Assembly (NCBI GenBank): GCA_039938515.1
Contig: JBDUUL010000012.1
Location: 43,529-107,528 of the forward strand
Source: Nitrososphaera sp.
GTDB taxonomy: Archaea > Thermoproteota > Nitrososphaeria > Nitrososphaerales > Nitrososphaeraceae
Reading direction: 5' to 3'
Length of the DNA: 64,000 nucleotides
Below are positions 18,678 through 27,261 of this stretch, in pieces. The translations under genes were made by a program, and so were the position numbers. The notes beneath the pieces are model-generated. The model made no database searches, was not told where the DNA came from, and saw nothing but the letters and a program-made list of their open reading frames with translations. Position 1 is the first letter of the stretch. Every line of letters starts with the position of its first letter.

Positions 18678-18842
18678 CCCGCGGTAGCTCAGCCTGGTAG
18701 AGCTTTCGGCTGTAGATGTCGGCTAATAAGTAGCTGACCGCGTGAGCAGCCTATCGGGCGTACACTTGCAGTTACCGAAGAGTCGCAGGCTCAAACGAAA
18801 ACGGCTTATGCCTTTTTGGAGCAAATCCTGCCCGCGGGACCA
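18678..18842 (+). tRNA. tRNA-Tyr (GTA) with two introns
   Basis: Acceptor CCCGCGG (18678-18684) pairs with CCGCGGG (18832-18838); D arm 18687-18703; anticodon stem TTCGG/CCGAA with loop CTGTAGA. Intron 1 (about 18716-18773, 58 nt) sits at the canonical 37/38 site. The T-stem GCAGG (18785-18789) and CCTGC (18827-18831) are separated by a second intron of about 30 nt (18795-18824) inside the T-loop, near 58/59. CCA is encoded (18840-18842). Removing both leaves 77 nt including CCA. The exact intron borders can slide by a base. Confidence 0.92.
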
Positions 18843-18896
18843 ATGATTCACTCAATTTTTACTATTTATTAGTATGAGGTTCTCTAGTTCTCAGCG

Positions 18897-20291
18897 ATGT
18901 CAGCTAAAATTCAGACAATCAACCCGGCAACCGGCAAAGTCATCCAGAACTATGAAAACGCACAACCAGACGCCGTCAGCAGGATGGTAAAAGACGGGCG
19001 CGAGGCGTTTGCGAAGTGGAAAAAGCTCGACATTCTGGAAAGAGCCGAGTACATGCGAAAACTCGGCAGGGTAATGCGCAAGAACAGAGAAGATTACGGC
19101 AGGACCGTCACAGAAGAGATGGGCAAGCCGATCAAGCAGTCAATGGCTGAGATAGAAAAATGCGCCTGGGTTTGCGACTATTATGCCGAACATGCCGAGG
19201 TGTTTCTCCGAGACGAGATTATTCCTACCGAGTTTCGCAAGTCGTTTGTGTCATTTGAACCGCTCGGTGTAATCGCAAGCATCATGCCATGGAACTTTCC
19301 ATTCTGGCAGGTAATGCGCTTTGCCGTCCCAGCCCTGACCGCAGGAAACGTGGGAATCCTAAAGCATTCAAGCGTGTGCCTCGGATCAGCTCTAAAGATC
19401 GCCAGTGCTTTTGCAGACGCCGGGTTTCCTGACAATGTCTTTCAGGCAGTTATCGGGGACTACAGGGCAGGCGAAGCGCTTGTGCAAGCAGACATTGACG
19501 GCGTTTCAGTGACCGGTAGCGTGGGCACCGGCCAGCGGGTTGCCGAGCTCGCGTCAAAAGATCTAAAGAAGTATGTGCTCGAGCTTGGGGGAAGTGACCC
19601 CTTCATAGTGCTAGAGGACGCTGATCTTAGCCAAACAGCATACATGGCAACGCAATCACGCCTGCTAAACACCGGCCAGAGCTGCATCTCTGCCAAGAGG
19701 TTTATCGTGCTCGAGTCAGTTGCCGACAAGTTTGCGAAGCTCTTTGTAGAAGACACAGAGGCGGAGGTGGTAGGCGACCCGCTTGACCCCAAGACCACCG
19801 TTGGCCCGCTTGTCAGGGACAGCCAGAGAAAAGCCCTCTCAGCTCAGGTTGAGGACGCTCGCCACAAGGGAGGAACAATACTAACAGGCGGCCGCCAGCT
19901 TGACGGTGACGGGTTCTTTTACCAGCCAACCATCATCTCAAACGTCAACCACGACATGGAAGTGGTGAAGGAAGAGGTGTTCGGTCCGGCTGCGCCGGTA
20001 ATAGTTGTCAAGAGCGAGGAAGAAGCGGTGATGGAGGCGAATAATTCTGAGTTCGGGCTAGGGGCCAGCATCTGGACCACGAACATCGAACGTGGGGTCG
20101 AAATAGCCCGGCAAATTCAGAGCGGCCTCGTTTCGATAAACGAGATGGTCAAGTCCGACCCGCGTTTGCCGTTTGGAGGCGTCAAGAAATCCGGAATCGG
20201 CAGGGAGCTTTCAGAATATGGAATCAAAGAATTTGTAAACATAAAGTCCATTGTAGTCAAGGATATTACAAGCAAGCTGCTAGTCGAATAG
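18897..20291 (+). CDS. NAD(P)-dependent aldehyde dehydrogenase, succinate-semialdehyde dehydrogenase-like
   Basis: 464 residues of the ALDH superfamily. MPWNFPFWQ opens the cofactor domain, GSVGTGQRV is the glycine-rich loop, LELGGSDPF carries the general-base Glu, and NTGQSCISAKRF holds the nucleophilic Cys near residue 262. The closest type by pattern is the succinate-semialdehyde/short-chain group. In thaumarchaea ALDHs of this kind have been proposed to act in the 3-hydroxypropionate/4-hydroxybutyrate cycle; which reaction is catalysed here is inference. TTTATTAG just upstream is TATA-like. Confidence 0.88.
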   Translation: MSAKIQTINPATGKVIQNYENAQPDAVSRMVKDGREAFAKWKKLDILERAEYMRKLGRVMRKNREDYGRTVTEEMGKPIKQSMAEIEKCAWVCDYYAEHAEVFLRDEIIPTEFRKSFVSFEPLGVIASIMPWNFPFWQVMRFAVPALTAGNVGILKHSSVCLGSALKIASAFADAGFPDNVFQAVIGDYRAGEALVQADIDGVSVTGSVGTGQRVAELASKDLKKYVLELGGSDPFIVLEDADLSQTAYMATQSRLLNTGQSCISAKRFIVLESVADKFAKLFVEDTEAEVVGDPLDPKTTVGPLVRDSQRKALSAQVEDARHKGGTILTGGRQLDGDGFFYQPTIISNVNHDMEVVKEEVFGPAAPVIVVKSEEEAVMEANNSEFGLGASIWTTNIERGVEIARQIQSGLVSINEMVKSDPRLPFGGVKKSGIGRELSEYGIKEFVNIKSIVVKDITSKLLVE

Positions 20292-20349
20292 CGGTCATAG
20301 CTAAACCGCTGGTCAGTCATGAGGCATTTTTTTACTGCCGCATGACAAC

Positions 20350-20931
20350 CTAGGCAGCCTTTAACCGTCTCGCTAATTCCAGCCTGGCATCAATTACGTT
20401 GATTTGCTCTTCGAGAAGCTTATGGTATCCAGTTAGCATTCTCTCCCGCTCTGAATACGGCTCCTTTCCTATCCCTAGCATCGTGTCTTCAAAGAGCTGC
20501 ACCTGGGTGTCAACGTGCTCGCCCAAATCGCGAATGTCATTGGCATCCGCGGCCGTGCCGGATTCAACTGACTCTGCTTTCAGTTCGGCTGTCTTCTGCC
20601 TGGCGACCCTCTTGGTCTTCTCTGCTACCGAACGCGCCAGATCCTTAAACGATCGTCCAGCTTCCCGCGCACTTGCAGAAACGGACTCATCGACAGGCTC
20701 GCCAGTGGATTGAACAGTATGTACTTCGAATTCTGCACTCTCGGGTCTTGAAGGCTGAGCCGAATCATCAGGAATGCTGGCACCATTTACGGACTTGGTT
20801 TCAACTACGCTAGTCCGAACAATCCTTTTTGACGGGGCCAGGTCTCTCTCGGTTTCAGGCGTCTCGACCTCTGCCGAGGTCCGCGATAGAGTCTCATCGT
20901 AGACTGAAGATTCTTCGTCTTCGGCTGACAC
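20350..20931 (-). CDS. Hypothetical acidic, partly disordered protein
   Basis: 193 residues from a GTG start, with a TATA-like GGTTATAAGG about 27 nt upstream (20958-20967). The first 90 residues are Glu/Ser/Thr-rich and low-complexity. A charged helix follows (SFKDLARSVAEKTKRVARQKTAELKA region), and the C-terminal 60 residues form a probable coiled coil ending in ARRLKAA. No membrane segment. No family is recognised. It is convergent with the aldehyde dehydrogenase. Confidence 0.7.
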   Translation of the reverse strand: MSAEDEESSVYDETLSRTSAEVETPETERDLAPSKRIVRTSVVETKSVNGASIPDDSAQPSRPESAEFEVHTVQSTGEPVDESVSASAREAGRSFKDLARSVAEKTKRVARQKTAELKAESVESGTAADANDIRDLGEHVDTQVQLFEDTMLGIGKEPYSERERMLTGYHKLLEEQINVIDARLELARRLKAA

Positions 20932-21054
20932 GGACTAGCTTCCTCTACAAGCCTTATAACCAATTGCACAGAATCAAGAAAACTCCACCCAAGCGAACTT
21001 TGTTGCGGTAAAATTATGCGAGCCGGTTAATACCTGATAAGCGGCTGCACAATC

Positions 21055-21477
21055 ATGACTACACCCCCCGCGCAAGAGGCGCTCGAAACCTACAAGAAGG
21101 TCCGCAGGAAATTCTTTGACGCCGGCGACTTCATTTTCGGGCCGGGGGTGATGAGTATGGCAGAACACTACTTTACAAATAAAACTGGCAAGAATCCGTT
21201 TTCCTTGATGTTCTCCGAGCCGGCTGCAGTCTACGAAGAATGGGTTATCCAATTCAAGGGGGACAAGACCGTCGAGGCTCTGATCGAGCGCGCGATAGGA
21301 CCCGACTATGAACGCTTCATGAGCGACATGAAGCGAAACGACGCCCTGAAGGTCTGGTCTGCACTTGACCGGCTTGTCTCCTCGAAAGCGATTGCTTCTT
21401 CGAGCGAGCCTCTCCCCGTGAATCTCAGCCCGCCCGACAGACTTGGAAATAATGTAAAGGTCGGCGGAACTGCCTAG
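21055..21477 (+). CDS. Hypothetical protein
   Basis: 140 residues, soluble, with an N-terminal helical and aromatic segment (ETYKKVRRKFFDAGDFIFGPG) and a second helix around IERAIGPDYERFMSDMKR. The C-terminal 30 residues look disordered. No family is recognised. It has an upstream region divergent from the 193-residue gene with a TATA-like GTTAATACC near 21025. Its stop overlaps the stop of the convergent alcohol dehydrogenase by four bases. Confidence 0.65.
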   Translation: MTTPPAQEALETYKKVRRKFFDAGDFIFGPGVMSMAEHYFTNKTGKNPFSLMFSEPAAVYEEWVIQFKGDKTVEALIERAIGPDYERFMSDMKRNDALKVWSALDRLVSSKAIASSSEPLPVNLSPPDRLGNNVKVGGTA

Positions 21478-22529
21478 GGATTGATTACAGCCCTACCAAT
21501 GATCTTGCCTGCCTTGAGTTCTTCAAGGGCCTCATTTGCCTGATCGAGCGAGAACTTTTTCGATACGACCGACTGGATTGCGCCGCTGCCTGCAAGGGCG
21601 ACAAGTTCTACCAAGTCTGCAAACTTGCCTGTATATGCGCCGGTCAGAGTGAAAGCCCTGAGCGGTATCAGCGGCAGGTTGAGTTCAAGCGATCCTCCAA
21701 ACAGCCCGACCATGACCAGCCGTCCTCGCTTGCGAAGCATGTTTATTGAGTTCGGAGCGGTTTTTGTGTTGTTTACAAAATCTATTACAGCCTCGGCGCC
21801 GAGACCGGAAGTTAGGTTCTTTACAGATGTCACCACGTCGCCGGCTCCTGAATTTATTAAATCATCCGCTCCCAGCCTTTTTGCTTCTGCTAGTTTCTTG
21901 TCATCAATGTCAACGACAGCAATGCGTGCGTTGGTTACCGCTTTGGCCAGCTGCACCGCCATCAGTCCCAGTCCGCCAGCCCCGACGATAACTACCATCT
22001 CGCCGGGAAGCATGTCTGCCTTTTTTATGGCGGTATAGGCGGTCAGTCCAGAACAGGCAAGCGATGCTGCAGCGTCTAGATCCATGTTCTCCTGAAGTTT
22101 CACAAGGTACTTGTGGCTTGGAACAAGGACGTCTTCGGAGTAGCCTCCGTCACGGTAAATGCCGATTGTCCGCGGCGAGTCGCAAATGTTTTCCTCCCCA
22201 ATTCTGCAGGCCGGACAAGTGCCTTCTCCTATCCATGGATATACAAGGACCTTGTCGCCGCTCTTAAAGCCTGTTACAGAGTCGCCGACCTCCTTGACGG
22301 TCCCAGCGATTTCATGACCCGGAGTCAGTGGAAACTTGACTCCTCTATCCTCGACTTTCATAAAGACGCCTTGCGGCCCAGCGTAGCCTCCTTCCCAGAG
22401 GTGAAGGTCGCTGTGGCAAACACCGGCGCTCTGCACCGAAACGAGAACCTGGTCTCCCCGGGGGCTGGGTGTACCTACGTCCATTATCTCAAGTGGCTGT
22501 TTTGTCTGCAGTATTCTCGCGGACTTCAT
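21474..22529 (-). CDS. Zinc-dependent alcohol dehydrogenase, MDR family
   Basis: Medium-chain dehydrogenase of 351 residues. The catalytic zinc ligands are in GVCHSDLHLWEGG and PGHEIAGTV, the structural zinc Cys in GEGTCPACRIGEENICDSP, and the NAD(P) site in VIVGAGGLGLMAVQLAKA followed by an acidic VVDIDD, which favours NAD(H). ATG 22529 is chosen over 22553 because a TATA box (22551-22560) lies just upstream and the family N-terminus fits. Possible substrates include the semialdehydes of the 4-hydroxybutyrate route, given the nearby ALDH and fumarase; this is inference. Confidence 0.92.
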   Translation of the reverse strand: MKSARILQTKQPLEIMDVGTPSPRGDQVLVSVQSAGVCHSDLHLWEGGYAGPQGVFMKVEDRGVKFPLTPGHEIAGTVKEVGDSVTGFKSGDKVLVYPWIGEGTCPACRIGEENICDSPRTIGIYRDGGYSEDVLVPSHKYLVKLQENMDLDAAASLACSGLTAYTAIKKADMLPGEMVVIVGAGGLGLMAVQLAKAVTNARIAVVDIDDKKLAEAKRLGADDLINSGAGDVVTSVKNLTSGLGAEAVIDFVNNTKTAPNSINMLRKRGRLVMVGLFGGSLELNLPLIPLRAFTLTGAYTGKFADLVELVALAGSGAIQSVVSKKFSLDQANEALEELKAGKIIGRAVINP

Positions 22530-22550
22530 GGCTTTCGGTAAGGGAATTCT

Positions 22551-22560
22551 CAATATAACC
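22551..22560 (-). promoter_or_regulatory. TATA box of the alcohol dehydrogenase gene
   Basis: Plus-strand caatataacc reads GGTTATATTG on the minus strand, about 22-31 nt upstream of the ATG at 22529. This placement argues for that ATG as the start of a leaderless message. Confidence 0.6.
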
Positions 22561-22572
22561 TAAGCTAGTTGG

Positions 22573-23970
22573 TTATGTCTTGGCCGGCCTTCGCCCCAGT
22601 ATGTTGTCCTTGGAAAGTGCACTTTCGAGCGCCTCGGGGGACATCAGCTTTTGCGCAAGTACCAGCTCCCGTACGCTCTTTCCTGTCTTGAGCGATTCTT
22701 TGTAAATCTCGGCGGCCTTGAGATATCCTATGCTTGAATTTAGTAACGTCACGAGAATCGGGCTCTTGTCAATGTACGACGCCAACCTGTCCAGGTTTGC
22801 CTTGAGCCCGTCTATCATGTTGGCGGCAAAAATCGGCAGGAAATTCTTGAGCATGTCAGTCGAGTCCAGAATACATTTGAGCATGCCGGGGAGCATCACG
22901 TTTAATTCAAACTGGCCGGACTGAGCCGCCATCGCGACCGAAACGTCGTTGCCTATTATGTTAAAGCACACCATGTTGAGACACTCTGCAAGCGACGGAT
23001 TTACCTTGCCGGGCATAATTGACGAGCCCGCATGCACGGCCGGAATCAGGATTTCTGCCATTCCCGCGATTGGCCCTGACGCCATTAGGCGCAGATCGTT
23101 GGCCAATTTTGAAAGCTCTAGGGCCAGATTCCTGAGCGACGACGAATATGAGGCTACATCCAGTTTGCTCTGAAGCGAATAGAACATGTTCTCTGAAGGC
23201 CTAAGACTGAGACCGGAAATTTCGGAAAGCTTGGCTATGGCTATTTCGCGGTACCCTTCTGGGGCATTTGCTCCGGTGCCCACTGCCGTTCCGCCTAGCG
23301 CAACGGGTTCAAGGTTCTTCATGGCCACAAGGATGTTTTCCCGGGCTCTCCTCAGCGAGAAAGCATACTCGCCGAACTCGTCGCCCAGTGTTACGGGTAT
23401 CGCATCCATAAGGTGAGTCCTCCCTATCTTGATGGCGTCGGAAAACTCGGCAGCCTTTCTTTCAAGAGAATCTATGAGTTTGTCAAGCGATGAAACGACC
23501 TGCACTGCGTTTAGCAAAATTGCAACATGCATCGCTGTGGGAAACGTGTCGTTGCTTGACTGCGACATGTTCACGTGATCGTTCGGGCTCAGGCTTTCGT
23601 AATCCCCTTTCTTCTTGCCCAAAAGTTCCAGCCCGCGGTTTGCGATGACCTCATTTGTATTCATGTTAAACGCTGTGCCCGCGCCTGAATTTATCGACTC
23701 GACTACGAACTGGTCGAGAAACTTGCCAGCAAGAATCTCGTCGCATGCCCTGACAATCGCGTTAGCTTTCTGCGCGTCCAGGGATCCGACCTGTCTGTTG
23801 GCAAGAGCTGCTGAGCGCTTTATCATGACAAACGCCTTTATCAGGTTCTGGTGTGCCGGCTGTCCTGTTACTTTGTACTGGATCATTGCACGGGCGGCAA
23901 AGGGGCCATAGTACGCGTCTGCCGGAACCTTGACATCTCCAAGCGAATCTCTATCGACGCGGAAAGACAT
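22573..23970 (-). CDS. Class II fumarase / aspartate ammonia-lyase family enzyme
   Basis: 465 residues. The family motifs are present: SGAGTAFNMNTNEVIANRG, PNDHVNMSQSSNDTFPTA, GRTHLMDAIPV and the SS-loop GSSIMPGKVNP. The GSSIMPGKVNP form favours fumarase; the AGT-x-NMNTNEV segment is more aspartase-like, so the exact reaction is open. Both interconvert fumarate (with malate, or with aspartate). ATG 23970 gives the usual MSFRVDRDSLG start, and a TATA-like TTTATTACA lies about 30 nt upstream. It sits upstream of the alcohol dehydrogenase, 43 nt apart, on the same strand. Confidence 0.88.
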   Translation of the reverse strand: MSFRVDRDSLGDVKVPADAYYGPFAARAMIQYKVTGQPAHQNLIKAFVMIKRSAALANRQVGSLDAQKANAIVRACDEILAGKFLDQFVVESINSGAGTAFNMNTNEVIANRGLELLGKKKGDYESLSPNDHVNMSQSSNDTFPTAMHVAILLNAVQVVSSLDKLIDSLERKAAEFSDAIKIGRTHLMDAIPVTLGDEFGEYAFSLRRARENILVAMKNLEPVALGGTAVGTGANAPEGYREIAIAKLSEISGLSLRPSENMFYSLQSKLDVASYSSSLRNLALELSKLANDLRLMASGPIAGMAEILIPAVHAGSSIMPGKVNPSLAECLNMVCFNIIGNDVSVAMAAQSGQFELNVMLPGMLKCILDSTDMLKNFLPIFAANMIDGLKANLDRLASYIDKSPILVTLLNSSIGYLKAAEIYKESLKTGKSVRELVLAQKLMSPEALESALSKDNILGRRPAKT

Positions 23971-24021
23971 TGCACTTATGCACACCTTTTCTGGCTGTAA
24001 TAAATTGTTCGAGCGTTTGTC

Positions 24022-24477
24022 CTACGAGATTATCCGAACACTGGCGAGCTGTTCTATTTGGTCAATGTCTGACAGTTCAAGAGCGTCCCCTGTCTGCAAT
24101 GGCAGCTGCGGCTCTTCACCTGCTTCTAATTTTTTCGTCCGCGATGGGATGCTGCTTTCCGCAATGGGTGGGATAAATCGCACAAGTATCCCGAAGGTAA
24201 TTTTTCCATAGCAGTTGTTTTCCATGCATTTCTGGCGTTCGGATGCGGAAAGCTCCGTGAATGGAACCAGGCTTTTGACAATGCCAAATCCGATGAAATA
24301 ATCTTGCAAGTCCGAGACGTTATCAGACAAGGCCTCCTGCCTCCTGACAAAAATCGCCTTGCTTCCGGCTGCCCAGTTTCTCCTTACTCCGATCAAGATC
24401 GTCCTCTGGAGGAATAGCTGCCTCTCAACTCTCGTCTGGGTCAGCCTTATCACGTGCCCTGCTGAAGGCGCCGTCAT
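24022..24477 (-). CDS. Hypothetical protein, possibly PUA/EVE-like
   Basis: 151 residues, soluble. The pattern LFLQRTILIGVRRNWAAGSKAIFVRR then DYFIGFGIV and GKITFGILVRF is beta-rich and resembles PUA/EVE-type RNA-binding folds, but I do not see a diagnostic motif. The C-terminus is Glu/Leu-rich. A TATA-like CTTTTTAAAATC lies about 30-38 nt upstream, suggesting its own promoter downstream of the polymerase gene. Confidence 0.6.
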   Translation of the reverse strand: MTAPSAGHVIRLTQTRVERQLFLQRTILIGVRRNWAAGSKAIFVRRQEALSDNVSDLQDYFIGFGIVKSLVPFTELSASERQKCMENNCYGKITFGILVRFIPPIAESSIPSRTKKLEAGEEPQLPLQTGDALELSDIDQIEQLASVRIIS

Positions 24478-24528
24478 GTGCTTGCTCGCGCATTGTGCCC
24501 TCGATTTTAAAAAGCATTGTTCTTGCTC

Positions 24529-26910
24529 CTATGCCAGAGTGCAGCTGTCCAAATCGTAAATGTCGATTCCAAACGGGCCAGTGATAGAATCGCAGGTCTT
24601 CTTCAAGAGTTCTACATAGCGCTTGGCATCATAGGGTGTGCTGCCATTTGCAAATTCCACAGGCACCGCTCGTACCTCTGCACCGGCGTGGTCGCGGCCC
24701 TGCCTGCGGTTTTGCGTGATTATGTAACTCAGAGCCTCTCCTGCCCTCAGTGACCTTCCTTCCCGGACAAGTTGCATGACAGCATCGTGCTCAACGGTAT
24801 TTCTCTCCGCATACCTGTCCCAGTCTTTGGATAGACGCTTTGTAAAGACGAGTTGTTCTACAGGCACATTTCCCTGCACAAGTTGCTCGGCGTACTTGGC
24901 AAAAGCTTTCTTTACTTCCGGCATCAATGCCCTGACCTCTGCAGCGCTACGGCCTCTTGAGACTATGTCAATTATTTCGGCCTGAAATCTTGCCAGAAAC
25001 TCTGGAGTGTCGTGTCTTCTTGCCTCTATGCCCCGCACTTTTACGTTATGCTCTGAAAATGCTCCAAAATACCTGTTGGGCACGGGAAGCATTTCGTTTC
25101 CGCTCGAATGCACAAAAACAATCCACTTGTATTCTCCCTCGAAGTTGATTTCAAAGCCCGTGGTCTTTTCTATCGCTTCCTTTAGCCGCAGATATTCGTC
25201 TATGGTGGCGTCTGACTTGTGAAGCCATAGCGAATCTACGATTCCGTGTATGAAGCGGAACCCTCTCCCATACACAACATCCAGCGCATCTTTCAGTATC
25301 TTTCGGTCATAGGCGCATACGGCCTGGTGCGAGTCTATCCTGCCGAATTTAGCATTGTTAAATCCAAGATATCCAAAGCTTGTTACGTTTATCCATTTCA
25401 GTGCGTTCTGCCGCGCATCAAATGCCTTTTTTTCTGCTGCAAAATGATCCGCTGCGTTCTTGTTGCAGCGCCTCATCAGCGCTTTGTACTGGGATCGTTT
25501 TCTTATCACGATCTTGAGCGCCGTAGGGACGATGCCTATCATCCTGCAAATATTGCAGCCAAGCTCCGGCACCCTGTTGTGTTCGGGCGATTGCCTGCAG
25601 CATCTGCATCTGACAGTCTCCGCCGAGATGTTGCACTTGCGCATTATGTTTGGATAGAGGGAGACAAAATCAAATTCGGCGACCTTCTCGTGCACGCCTA
25701 CTTCTGGATCAAAAACCATCCCGCCGCGGTCTGCCACCATTAATTCGGCAAGGCTTTTTGGATGCTCTATTATGTACGGCTTCCAAGGAACCAGCATTCC
25801 TCTCTTTGTGGCGTGGTAAAACTGCAGGCTGCTCAGGCACTTTCCTATGGATGCCCTGAAAGCCGTATGGAGCGGCATCCTGCAAATCCGCGCCAGCTCG
25901 TACAGGCCCTGCATGCCTGACTCGTTCCACACAAAGGAGTTCTCGCTATCGCAGTGAACCCTGCCAAGCAGCTTTATTGCGGAGGGCTTGAAGTAAATCC
26001 TGCCGTAACTAAAATAGGAAACGCCCTTTTTGTTCGGCCTCCGCAGCGAGGCGCCTTTCTCTCTATTCAGGGATAGGCTCATACCGTTCTGCTCTGCCCT
26101 GTAGATAAGATACGGGAGCACAAAAGAATCGCCGTCAGATGTAAAGATAAAGTCCGGATCGATCGAGCTTACTGTATCTGCAAGCCCCCGGATGACACCA
26201 GCCTCCCCGTCCGGTGTGCCTCTGACTCGCAGAGTAATCGTTGCAGCCACACGCCCGCTATTTCCGCTTGTCAGTTTTTTGATTGTGATGCAGTCCAGGG
26301 GGTCTGTAAACTTGGGAAGCTTGCCCTGTTTTTTAATCGCCACTTCAAGACGGATTGAATTGAAATTGGGGAGCCTGTAGCTTGTTTCCCAAACGCTGTC
26401 ATGAACCTGCCATTTGAGTCTGGCAGTCTCGCCTTCTGCTGATTGACTGACAGTGCAGTTTGCAAGGGGGAACAGGTCGTGCTGGTAAAAATAGCACTGG
26501 GCGGGCAATAGGTCGACGTTGTACAGCCTGTATCTTCCAAAGCGGCCGAGTTTTTCGACAAGCCTTGCAAGTTTGACTGCCTGTCTTGAATCACGCAGCG
26601 CGAGTTCAAGCACTGCCGATGTCTTGTTATCGGTTATGCGTTCCCGCTTTGTTACAATCCTGTACGACTTGATCAGCCTGCAGATATCGGGATCTTGGGT
26701 TACCAGTCCAAGCCCGCTGGCATTGTCCTGGTCTGTCGCAACATAAATTGAATGGGTCCACGAGTCTTCTACTCTTGCCACGCGGCCGTCTTTCTGCTTT
26801 ATCCAAAACACCATTCTGTCTCCGGCGGTGTGGGCGTCAAACAACCAGCCTGACACCGTGCCAGTTTCCAATTCTGCCGCCCTGCTTTGGATTGGCTTTT
26901 TATCCTGCAA
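24529..26910 (-). CDS. Divergent B-family DNA polymerase with altered motif C and degenerate exonuclease
   Basis: 793 residues. Motif A is EFDFVSLYPNIM with D414. Motif B is in KWINVTSFGYLGF (K505, Y514). Motif C reads HGIVDS (555-560): the second Asp (D559) is kept, but the first Asp of the usual DTDS is Ile. A Cys cluster CRCC...CNIC (435-455) lies between A and B as a zinc-like insert. In the N-terminal half the expected exonuclease acidic residues are hard to find (IRLEV where FDIE is usual; SDGDSFVLPYL where a YNxxxFD-type motif is expected). It may be a slow or non-proofreading polymerase or a structural subunit. The N-terminus overlaps the 81-residue gene by 11 nt. Confidence 0.85.
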   Translation of the reverse strand: MQDKKPIQSRAAELETGTVSGWLFDAHTAGDRMVFWIKQKDGRVARVEDSWTHSIYVATDQDNASGLGLVTQDPDICRLIKSYRIVTKRERITDNKTSAVLELALRDSRQAVKLARLVEKLGRFGRYRLYNVDLLPAQCYFYQHDLFPLANCTVSQSAEGETARLKWQVHDSVWETSYRLPNFNSIRLEVAIKKQGKLPKFTDPLDCITIKKLTSGNSGRVAATITLRVRGTPDGEAGVIRGLADTVSSIDPDFIFTSDGDSFVLPYLIYRAEQNGMSLSLNREKGASLRRPNKKGVSYFSYGRIYFKPSAIKLLGRVHCDSENSFVWNESGMQGLYELARICRMPLHTAFRASIGKCLSSLQFYHATKRGMLVPWKPYIIEHPKSLAELMVADRGGMVFDPEVGVHEKVAEFDFVSLYPNIMRKCNISAETVRCRCCRQSPEHNRVPELGCNICRMIGIVPTALKIVIRKRSQYKALMRRCNKNAADHFAAEKKAFDARQNALKWINVTSFGYLGFNNAKFGRIDSHQAVCAYDRKILKDALDVVYGRGFRFIHGIVDSLWLHKSDATIDEYLRLKEAIEKTTGFEINFEGEYKWIVFVHSSGNEMLPVPNRYFGAFSEHNVKVRGIEARRHDTPEFLARFQAEIIDIVSRGRSAAEVRALMPEVKKAFAKYAEQLVQGNVPVEQLVFTKRLSKDWDRYAERNTVEHDAVMQLVREGRSLRAGEALSYIITQNRRQGRDHAGAEVRAVPVEFANGSTPYDAKRYVELLKKTCDSITGPFGIDIYDLDSCTLA

Positions 26911-27145
26911 GTTTCAGCTTCAAATCCTCGATTACCCTCTGCTGGACCAATATTAGCGACATCAAAAGCAGCTCCGCAGGAAAAGACTCCGAGCTAGCGG
27001 CCGCCGGTGCATATTCCAGGCACCTATCAAGCAGCTTCCTAAAATTCTTCAAATCCTGCACATCTAGCGAGTCAATAAACCCCGCCCAAGACAAAATCTC
27101 GTTCGTAAGCACGGCATTAGTCTTGCTGGCTGGAGTCAGGCTCAT
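26900..27145 (-). CDS. Small helical protein coupled to the PolB gene
   Basis: 81 residues, all-helical by pattern, with an acidic Leu-rich middle (LDVQDLKNFRKLLDRCLEYAP) and a C-terminal helix VQQRVIEDLKLKLAG. It overlaps the start of the polymerase gene by 11 nt, so the two are translationally coupled and the product may be a polymerase partner. No family is recognised. It is the first gene of its unit and faces the Rad51-like gene across about 115 nt. Confidence 0.65.
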   Translation of the reverse strand: MSLTPASKTNAVLTNEILSWAGFIDSLDVQDLKNFRKLLDRCLEYAPAAASSESFPAELLLMSLILVQQRVIEDLKLKLAG

Positions 27146-27261
27146 ACCTTCGCTGGCGCGTTATGAGTTCACATAAAGCTTGGAACGCCCGAGGGGGAGG
27201 GGCAGCTCCGCGGGCCCGGCAGGGGTTATTACACACCTCCTGTCAAAACGCATGCTCTACA

